Assembly (NCBI GenBank): GCA_002452855.1
Contig: DKFS01000040.1
Span: 1 to 11,491 of the forward strand
DNA from: Sulfurospirillum sp. UBA6790
GTDB lineage: Bacteria > Campylobacterota > Campylobacteria > Campylobacterales > Sulfurospirillaceae
Direction: 5' to 3'
DNA length: 11,491 nucleotides
The translations under genes were made by a program, and so were the position numbers. The notes beneath the pieces are model-generated. The model ran no database searches. It was not told where the DNA came from and worked only from the letters and a program-made list of their open reading frames with translations. Shown piece by piece: positions 7,494 to 11,491 of the stretch (its first letter is position 1; each line of letters opens with the position of its first letter).

Positions 7494-7871
7494 TTAACGT
7501 TTTGATTTGAGCGTATCTCCAATATAGAGCAATACACTGGTGATGTTAGCTAAAAGTGCCCCACCACTTAAACTAATAATGATAGAAGCAACTTCACGAT
7601 CAACGGTATATGCATACGTTGCAACTGTCCAAACGGTAGCTGAAGCAATGAGTTGAATATCCGCAACAAGGCTAGTCGCGAGTAAAACAGAACCCAGTTG
7701 TGTTTTATCACCAATCTTCAATGTCGTTGCAATGATATTGACGACGAGGGCAGCAAAAAGTTCATATTTACTGTGTAACTCTAAATCCGCCAAATCACCA
7801 TAGAAAAAGCCGAAGTTAAGTGTCATAGCTAAAATAAAGAAAAAACCAGAGATGACTTTGTCTAAATTCAT
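7494..7871 (-). CDS. Small four-helix membrane protein, probably DUF6394
   Basis: A 125-residue, very hydrophobic protein with likely membrane helices at about 5-23, 36-51, 59-85 and 93-117, short polar loops and a basic C-terminus (LKSKR). The N-terminus (MNLDKVISGFFFILAMTLNFGFF) and overall pattern resemble what I recall as DUF6394, a family often beside TrkA-type channels; this assignment is from memory and has not been checked. The ATG is preceded by AAAGGT about 6 nt upstream. The stop lies 13 nt before the preferred start of the K+ channel gene. The pairing suggests a partner or accessory subunit of the channel, which is an inference; no catalytic motif is visible. Confidence 0.75.
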   Translation of the reverse strand: MNLDKVISGFFFILAMTLNFGFFYGDLADLELHSKYELFAALVVNIIATTLKIGDKTQLGSVLLATSLVADIQLIASATVWTVATYAYTVDREVASIIISLSGGALLANITSVLLYIGDTLKSKR

Positions 7872-7905
7872 CTTTTTACCTTTGTTTAAATAAGATACTC
7901 AATGT

Positions 7906-7934
7906 ATTATAGCGTTTACATGTAAAGATTAGAA
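7906..7934 (-). promoter_or_regulatory. Candidate promoter for the membrane protein-K+ channel operon
   Basis: On the minus strand, TATAAT at 7911-7906 is preceded after 17 bp by TTCTAA (7934-7929), a 3-of-6 match to a -35. The spacer contains the palindrome TTTACATGTAAA (7915-7926), so a protein bound there would block the promoter. Confidence 0.5.
7915..7926. promoter_or_regulatory. Palindrome TTTACATGTAAA, copy 3 (candidate operator)
   Basis: Perfect 12-bp palindrome in the divergent gap between the channel operon and glmM. It lies between the -10 and -35 of the minus-strand promoter and overlaps the presumed -35 of the glmM promoter. An identical copy is centred 46 bp away at 7961-7972. 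Two sites flanking paired promoters fit a dimeric regulator; the regulator is unknown. Confidence 0.5.
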
Positions 7935-7949
7935 AAGTTTTGTTACAAT
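7921..7949 (+). promoter_or_regulatory. Candidate promoter for glmM-lspA
   Basis: TACAAT (7944-7949) is a good -10 match, and TGTAAA (7921-7926) lies 17 bp upstream as a weak -35, overlapping palindrome copy 3. The second palindrome would fall just downstream of the transcription start. Confidence 0.45.
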
Positions 7950-7960
7950 TTGCACATTAT

Positions 7961-7972
7961 TTTACATGTAAA
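7961..7972. promoter_or_regulatory. Palindrome TTTACATGTAAA, copy 4 (candidate operator)
   Basis: Exact copy of the 12-bp palindrome, 15 bp before the glmM ATG and just downstream of the predicted start of transcription, so it would lie in the glmM leader. Its centre is 46 bp from that of copy 3. Confidence 0.5.
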
Positions 7973-7987
7973 GTGGGTAAATCAACA

Positions 7988-9328
7988 ATGAAACTTTTTG
8001 GAACCGATGGTGTTCGTGGAAAAGCTGGAAAAAAATTGAGTGCTTTTATGGCTATGCGTTTAGCGATGGCCGCAGGTATCTATTTTCGTAAAAATTCGAT
8101 TACCAATAAAATTTTAGTCGGCAAAGATACGAGACGCAGTGGATATATGATTGAAAATGCGATTGTTTCAGGACTGACTGCTGTTGGGTACGATGTCAGG
8201 CAAATCGGACCAATGCCAACACCTGCTATTGCGTTTTTAACGGAAGATATGCGTTGTGACGCTGGTATCATGATTAGCGCGTCGCATAATCCGTATTTTG
8301 ATAATGGCATTAAATTTTTTGATTCTTTTGGTAATAAACTTGGTGAAGCTGAAGAAGCTGCTATTGAAAAAATTTATTTTGATGATGAATTAATCGAGCG
8401 CAATCAAAAAATGGAGTTTGATATTGGACGTTCTAAACGCGTCGATGATGTCATTGGACGTTATATTGTTCAAATTAAAAATTCTTTTCCAAAAAATTTG
8501 ACACTGAAAGGGTTTCGCATTGTCTTAGATACAGCCAATGGCGCAGCCTATAAAGTAGCCCCAACGATTTTCAACGAATTAGGCGCTGATGTCATTATGA
8601 TTAACGATGAGCCCAATGGAAGTAATATCAATCTTAATTGTGGGGCATTGCATCCTGAAGAATTGGGTGAAGAAGTTCGAAAGCTAAGAGCGGATATTGG
8701 GTTTGCTTTTGATGGTGATGCTGATCGTTTGGTCGTTGTTGATGAAAATGGCAATCCAATACACGGCGATAAGCTTCTTGGTAAGATTGCCACTTTTTTG
8801 CATAGTCAAAATCGGTTAGCTAACAAAGGCGTTTGTGTGACTGTTATGAGCAATCAAGCGTTAGAAGATTATTTGCATCAATCTGGCATTACAATGCATC
8901 GTTGTGATGTGGGAGATAAAAATGTTCTAGAGTGCCTATACAGAGAGAAAATTAGCTTTGGTGGAGAGCAGAGTGGGCATATCATAGTTTCAGATTTTGC
9001 AAAAACAGGTGATGCGTTAGTGGCAGCGCTTGCTGTTATGCACTGTGTGCTCACAGAGAAGAAAGAAGTGAGTAAACTTTTCAACCCATTTGAACTTTAC
9101 CCTCAATTGCAGCAAAACCTTAAAGTCGATAATAAAATTCCACTGGCTGACATTAAAGGATACGAAGCGTTGATAGAAGAGTTAGAGACTAAGAAGCTAC
9201 GCGTTTTGATTCGTTACTCAGGCACCGAGAATTTATTAAGGATTTTACTTGAGGGACAAGATGAGGTTGTGCTTGATGAGTGTATGGAAAAAACCGTAAA
9301 GTTTTTCAAAAGTGCTCTCAATGAATAA
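7988..9328 (+). CDS. glmM: Phosphoglucosamine mutase
   Basis: GlmM converts glucosamine-6-phosphate to glucosamine-1-phosphate for UDP-GlcNAc, the precursor of peptidoglycan and lipopolysaccharide. The 446-residue protein has all four functional sites: phosphoserine Ser99 in SASHN (97-101), Mg-binding DGDADR (242-247), sugar-binding GGEQSGH (325-331) and phosphate-binding RYSGTEN (409-415). I chose the ATG at 7988, giving the family N-terminus [11 protein letters not shown]. The frame is open back to 7940, but those 16 residues are not part of the family and would run through the promoter region. The ribosome-binding site is weak (AAGTGGG). The stop overlaps the lspA start by 8 nt. The glmM-lspA pair next to rpsT-prfA also occurs in Helicobacter (HP0074-HP0077), where no channel genes intervene. 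Confidence 0.97.
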   Translation: MKLFGTDGVRGKAGKKLSAFMAMRLAMAAGIYFRKNSITNKILVGKDTRRSGYMIENAIVSGLTAVGYDVRQIGPMPTPAIAFLTEDMRCDAGIMISASHNPYFDNGIKFFDSFGNKLGEAEEAAIEKIYFDDELIERNQKMEFDIGRSKRVDDVIGRYIVQIKNSFPKNLTLKGFRIVLDTANGAAYKVAPTIFNELGADVIMINDEPNGSNINLNCGALHPEELGEEVRKLRADIGFAFDGDADRLVVVDENGNPIHGDKLLGKIATFLHSQNRLANKGVCVTVMSNQALEDYLHQSGITMHRCDVGDKNVLECLYREKISFGGEQSGHIIVSDFAKTGDALVAALAVMHCVLTEKKEVSKLFNPFELYPQLQQNLKVDNKIPLADIKGYEALIEELETKKLRVLIRYSGTENLLRILLEGQDEVVLDECMEKTVKFFKSALNE

Positions 9329-9770
9329 AAAAGCATGGCTGATATTTGGGGTCACATTAGTAGCTATTTTCGGGATTGACCAATGGATTAAAACTCTATT
9401 TCTAGATGGATTTCGTTGGCAAGGCGATTTTTTTTCACTGATTTTAACCTATAATAAAGGTGTAGCTTTTTCAATGTTCTCTTTTTTGGAAGAGTATTTA
9501 AAGTATATACAGCTTTTACTGGTAGGCTCGCTAGGAATCTATCTTCTTTTTCATCAAAACCTATTGCATTCTTATGGTTTCGCTATTGGTCTTATTGGTG
9601 GAGCGGCGTTCAGTAATATTTATGACCGGTTTATTCATGGTGGTGTTGTTGATTATTTTTTCTGGCATTATGGATTTGAATTTGCCGTTTTTAACTTTGC
9701 TGATGTGATGATTGATTTGGGTGTATTGCTGATTTTTTATCGTTCATGGAAAGCTTCTAAGAGCATTTAA
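9321..9770 (+). CDS. lspA: Lipoprotein signal peptidase (signal peptidase II)
   Basis: LspA is an inner-membrane aspartic peptidase that removes signal peptides from lipidated prolipoproteins. The 149-residue protein has four membrane segments (about 7-24, 62-78, 84-104, 122-141) and both catalytic aspartates: Asp111 in [12 protein letters not shown] and Asp128 in [20 protein letters not shown] (43-53) is the conserved N-x-G-x-AF region. The ATG at 9321 is preferred; a GTG three codons earlier (9312) is possible. There is no strong ribosome-binding site, and the start lies within the glmM end (ATGAATAA), so coupled translation is likely. A hairpin beginning in its last codons probably ends the transcript. 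Confidence 0.96.
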   Translation: MNKKAWLIFGVTLVAIFGIDQWIKTLFLDGFRWQGDFFSLILTYNKGVAFSMFSFLEEYLKYIQLLLVGSLGIYLLFHQNLLHSYGFAIGLIGGAAFSNIYDRFIHGGVVDYFFWHYGFEFAVFNFADVMIDLGVLLIFYRSWKASKSI

Positions 9771-9795
9771 TACGCCTCATTAAGCTCTTTTCTCT
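9759..9795 (+). terminator. Probable intrinsic terminator of glmM-lspA
   Basis: AAGAGC (9759-9764) pairs with GCTCTT (9784-9789), and inside it TTAAT (9767-9771) pairs with ATTAA (9779-9783), leaving a two-base bulge and a 7-nt loop. TTCTCTC follows the stem as a short pyrimidine/T tract. The left arm lies in the last codons of lspA. The hairpin separates the housekeeping transcript from the tRNA promoter beginning at 9805. Confidence 0.55.
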
Positions 9796-9804
9796 CAAAA
9801 ATAG

Positions 9805-9832
9805 TTGCAATTTCAGTTTTTTTTGGTATAAT
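9805..9832 (+). promoter_or_regulatory. Promoter of the interrupted tRNA-Val gene
   Basis: TTGCAA (9805-9810) and a perfect TATAAT (9827-9832) are separated by 16 bp, and the tRNA begins 20 nt after the -10. This is the best sigma-70-type promoter in the window. Because the tRNA is now broken, it should transcribe the tRNA 5' half and continue toward the integrase gene. Confidence 0.8.
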
Positions 9833-9852
9833 CTCAGCTCTTAAATGGTTAT

Positions 9853-9890
9853 GGTCGCGTAGCTCAGTTGGTAGAGCACTACCTTGACAT
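9853..9890 (+). tRNA. tRNA-Val(GAC), 5' half only, interrupted at the anticodon loop
   Basis: The sequence reads as a normal tRNA start: acceptor strand GGTCGCG (9853-9859), TA, a D-arm with stem GCTC/GAGC (9862-9865, 9874-9877), A26, the 5' side of the anticodon stem CTACC (9879-9883), and the seven-base anticodon loop TTGACAT (9884-9890) with anticodon GAC (9886-9888), which reads valine codons. From 9891 it fails. The next five bases must be near GGTAG to close the stem but are CGACT, and no proper variable loop or T-arm follows. The break falls exactly at the loop/stem edge, a known tyrosine-integrase target position, and an integrase gene starts about 100 bp on. As it stands here, the locus cannot give a normal tRNA. 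Confidence 0.85.
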
Positions 9891-9994
9891 CGACTAGTGA
9901 AAACCCCTTCGATACGGACTTCGTGACAACTTTTTAACAACTTCCTACACAGTTTGATACACAAAAACGACCTTCATTTTAAGGGTTTGTGTAG
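9884..9994 (+). other. Presumed attL core and integrase arm region
   Basis: The presumed crossover lies in or next to the anticodon loop (9884-9890), where tRNA sequence ends. Element-side DNA contains short repeats typical of integrase arm sites: ACAACTT twice (9926-9932, 9937-9943); TACACA twice (9946-9951, 9958-9963) with an inverted TGTGTA at 9988-9993; and CTACACA (9945-9951) facing TGTGTAG (9988-9994). The last repeat covers the integrase ribosome-binding region, so it could also serve in autoregulation. These assignments rest on pattern and position only. Confidence 0.5.
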
Positions 9995-11223
9995 TGAAAT
10001 ATTTAGTCAAAAATCTCAATGATACTTACCACGTTAGAATAAGAGTCTGCTCTAAGCTTATTAAATATTTTCGTCAAAGAGAAATCTCTAAAAGCCTTAG
10101 AACGAGAAACCTAAAACAGGCTAAAGCACTCCTAAAGCTCATCGTTAATGATTATAAAAAGCTCAAACTATTAGCCACTATAGGTCTTCATTCAGAAGAA
10201 CATATACAGACCCTTACTGATGAGTTTGTTGATAAGTATACTCTTACAAAATATAGAACTATTTACAGCACTAAAACAGCTAGACTATTGACTCATGGAG
10301 CATGTTTAGATGAGTTTGAGAAGTACTATAAATCATTAGACATCGGAGATAACAAACGTAATATAACACTAAGTTACCTTAGAAAGGTCTATCTCCCTAT
10401 TGTTGGTGCTAACACGCTTATAGACGTTATTGATTTTAATAAAATGTATTCTATCAAAGAGACACTCTCTCAGCTCCCTAAAAGGCTTTCTGCAAACTAC
10501 AAGTCATTAACACTAAAAAAGCTAGTAAAAGTAGATGTAGAGGACGATGAAAGAATATCTGATACAACCCTAAAGGCATACATAGGCTACACTAAACGCT
10601 TTTATAACTATTGCCTCTCTCAACAGTATATTAGAATTAACCCCTGTAGTGCTTTGAGTGTCAAAAGCTCAAGCAATGCTATCAATGAGCGTGACCCATT
10701 TACCAAAGAAGAGGTTAGGGCGTTGCTACAGGTTATAGATACTCACAACCCTTCATTAAAGGCTATCTATTACACACTGGCTTACACTGGTTTGAGGATG
10801 TCAGAACTATGGAAAGCTACACTAAAGCATGACGAACAGGGTGACATATGGTTCTTAGACCTTACTGATAGAAAACTAAGGCTAAAAACAAATAGCAGTT
10901 ACAGAATAGTCCCTATACACAGAGCTTTAGTGGACTTAGGCATCCCTCAGATATTACCACAAGCAGTGAGAGAGTACAAGCAAGAACGTGCTCAAAAGGT
11001 TTTCAATATCAGTATTAAGCCACAGGTTACCTCATCACCTAAAAAGGTTTTATACTCATTTAGGCACACCTTTGCTACAGAGCTCAAGTACTCTAAAGTA
11101 GACCCTTTAGTTATCTCAGAACTTATGGGGCATTCTCATAGTGGTATGACAATGAGCAGATATGCTAGTAGGTATCCTATATCCATGCTCAAGGAGGCTA
11201 TTGATACGTTAGATTATCTATAA
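9994..11223 (+). CDS. Tyrosine recombinase/integrase with DUF6538-like N-terminus
   Basis: A 409-residue site-specific recombinase. In order: a DUF6538-like N-terminal segment (about 1-50: YLVKNLNDTYHVRIRV, then SLRTRNLKQAKALL), a helical core-binding domain (about 105-222), and the catalytic domain (about 235-405). Catalytic residues seen: Arg268 (TGLRMSELW), Lys298 in the beta-hairpin (RLKTNSSYRIVPIH), Arg357 with Tyr354 in the place of the usual first His of HxxR (LYSFRHTFATEL), His380 (ELMGHS) and nucleophile Tyr390 (MSRYAS). The set is complete apart from that tolerated substitution, so it is probably active. The GTG start has AAGGG 8 nt upstream. Arg codons are mainly AGA/AGG and CTA is frequent, unlike the CGT/CGA-rich upstream genes, which supports transfer. 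It should act at the tRNA-Val junction beside it. Confidence 0.93.
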   Translation: MKYLVKNLNDTYHVRIRVCSKLIKYFRQREISKSLRTRNLKQAKALLKLIVNDYKKLKLLATIGLHSEEHIQTLTDEFVDKYTLTKYRTIYSTKTARLLTHGACLDEFEKYYKSLDIGDNKRNITLSYLRKVYLPIVGANTLIDVIDFNKMYSIKETLSQLPKRLSANYKSLTLKKLVKVDVEDDERISDTTLKAYIGYTKRFYNYCLSQQYIRINPCSALSVKSSSNAINERDPFTKEEVRALLQVIDTHNPSLKAIYYTLAYTGLRMSELWKATLKHDEQGDIWFLDLTDRKLRLKTNSSYRIVPIHRALVDLGIPQILPQAVREYKQERAQKVFNISIKPQVTSSPKKVLYSFRHTFATELKYSKVDPLVISELMGHSHSGMTMSRYASRYPISMLKEAIDTLDYL

Positions 11224-11284
11224 GACTTTATACAAGCTTTGCAACAATATATAAAAATATTATAGAAATAAGGAGAACACAACG

Positions 11285-11491
11285 ATGGAAGATATTTCGT
11301 TAGATATTGAATTTAAGATGCACACATCAGTCCCTTATGAGTATATGAGCCCTGAAAGCTATATTACGTTTATCAAAGGTGACATAAAAGCGTATGATGA
11401 TGAAACAGAATCACCAGTTCTTATTGGAAAAATTCAGCTCTATTATTGCGATATGCTATCTGCCTGTATTGTCAAGCGAAGCGCAGAACTG
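11285..11491 (+). CDS. Unrecognised protein, 5' part only (runs off the window)
   Basis: An open frame of 69 codons from ATG 11285 to the last base, with a good AAGGAG (11270-11275) 9 nt upstream. It begins MEDISLDIEFKMHTSVPYEY and is acidic, with no signal peptide or membrane segment. A motif-like stretch, SPVLIGKIQLYYCDMLSA, follows near residues 44-61 and suggests beta strands. I do not recognise the family. It starts 61 nt after the integrase stop in the same direction, as the first candidate cargo gene. The gap contains AT-rich DNA with a possible -10 (TATTAT, 11258-11263) but no -35 at a normal distance. Confidence 0.7.
   Translation, partial: MEDISLDIEFKMHTSVPYEYMSPESYITFIKGDIKAYDDETESPVLIGKIQLYYCDMLSACIVKRSAEL

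Larger units (their letters stand above)
9891..11491 (+). mobile_element. Integrase end of an element inserted in tRNA-Val (right end outside window)
   Basis: Foreign DNA starts where tRNA homology ends and runs past the window edge. It holds the integrase gene and the start of one unknown gene. No transposase, plasmid, phage structural or conjugation gene is visible in this 1.6 kb, so prophage, integrative plasmid, ICE and genomic island all remain open. Confidence 0.75.

Noticed and set aside
7481..7537. Longer K+ channel start at GTG 7537.
   Set aside because: It has no ribosome-binding site and would overlap the preceding gene by 44 nt; GTG 7480 is better placed.
7940..7987. Longer glmM reading frame from 7940.
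   Set aside because: It would encode promoter DNA and the palindrome; GlmM proteins begin at [11 protein letters not shown].
9891..9930. A possible diverged tRNA 3' half: TTCGATA at 9908-9914 resembles a T-loop and CGTGACA at 9922-9928 nearly pairs with the acceptor strand.
   Set aside because: The anticodon stem cannot pair (CTACC against CGACT), the T-stem does not pair, and the spacing from T-loop to acceptor strand is two bases too long. Probably coincidence or distant attP similarity.
9767..9964. Antisense 65-residue frame across the tRNA and att region.
   Set aside because: It covers a promoter, a tRNA and att DNA, has no ribosome-binding site or recognisable family, and is best read as chance.
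9890..9993. Group I intron in the tRNA anticodon loop, known for some bacterial tRNAs.
   Set aside because: No tRNA 3' exon or intron core is seen in the following sequence, and a tyrosine integrase gene starts about 100 bp on, which explains the break better. It is not formally excluded without the downstream sequence.
1..11491. CRISPR array, insertion sequence or transposase, rRNA, or classic phage structural genes.
   Set aside because: No spaced direct repeats, transposase motifs, rRNA sequence or phage morphogenesis genes were seen on either strand.

Overview
The window looks like chromosomal DNA of a campylobacterotan (epsilonproteobacterium), most likely Sulfurospirillum or a near relative. 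The genome is AT-rich, genes are tightly packed with short overlaps, a free-standing FlhB C-terminal paralogue is present, and two neighbourhoods are familiar from this phylum: purM next to coaE-dapF, and glmM-lspA next to rpsT-prfA. The genus is an inference; no rRNA is present to settle it.

Layout. 1-350: a small FlhB-like gene (+), then a hairpin in the gap to a convergent two-gene unit. 352-2132 (-): purM followed by a YdcF/ElyC-type membrane gene, sharing one base (TAATG). 2133-2224: a divergent control region with a perfect 10-bp inverted repeat. 2225-4284 (+): coaE, dapF and a secreted glucosaminidase of the Bax type, all overlapping or abutting. 4290-5669 (-): rpsT then prfA. 5789-7871 (-): a small four-helix membrane protein followed by a two-TM potassium channel with two RCK (TrkA-N) domains. 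7872-7987: a divergent control region with two copies of the palindrome TTTACATGTAAA. 7988-9770 (+): glmM and lspA, overlapping by 8 bases, then a terminator-like hairpin. Most of this is housekeeping: purine, coenzyme A, diaminopimelate/lysine and UDP-GlcNAc synthesis, peptidoglycan and lipoprotein processing, and translation.

From 9805 the character changes. A strong promoter drives the 5' half of a tRNA-Val(GAC) gene. The tRNA stops at the last base of the anticodon loop (9890) and unrelated DNA follows. About 100 bp further on is a complete tyrosine integrase with an N-terminal DUF6538-like segment and a codon usage unlike the upstream genes. A truncated, unrecognised gene (11285 to the window end) is the first possible cargo gene. 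I read this as the integrase-proximal junction (attL) of an integrated element that used the tRNA anticodon loop as its target. The element's other end, its cargo and the 3' half of the tRNA lie outside the window.

The points most worth checking are the tRNA broken without visible repair on the integrase side, the over-represented palindrome TTTACATGTAAA (four exact copies, two within a divergent promoter region), and the operator-like inverted repeat between purM and coaE.
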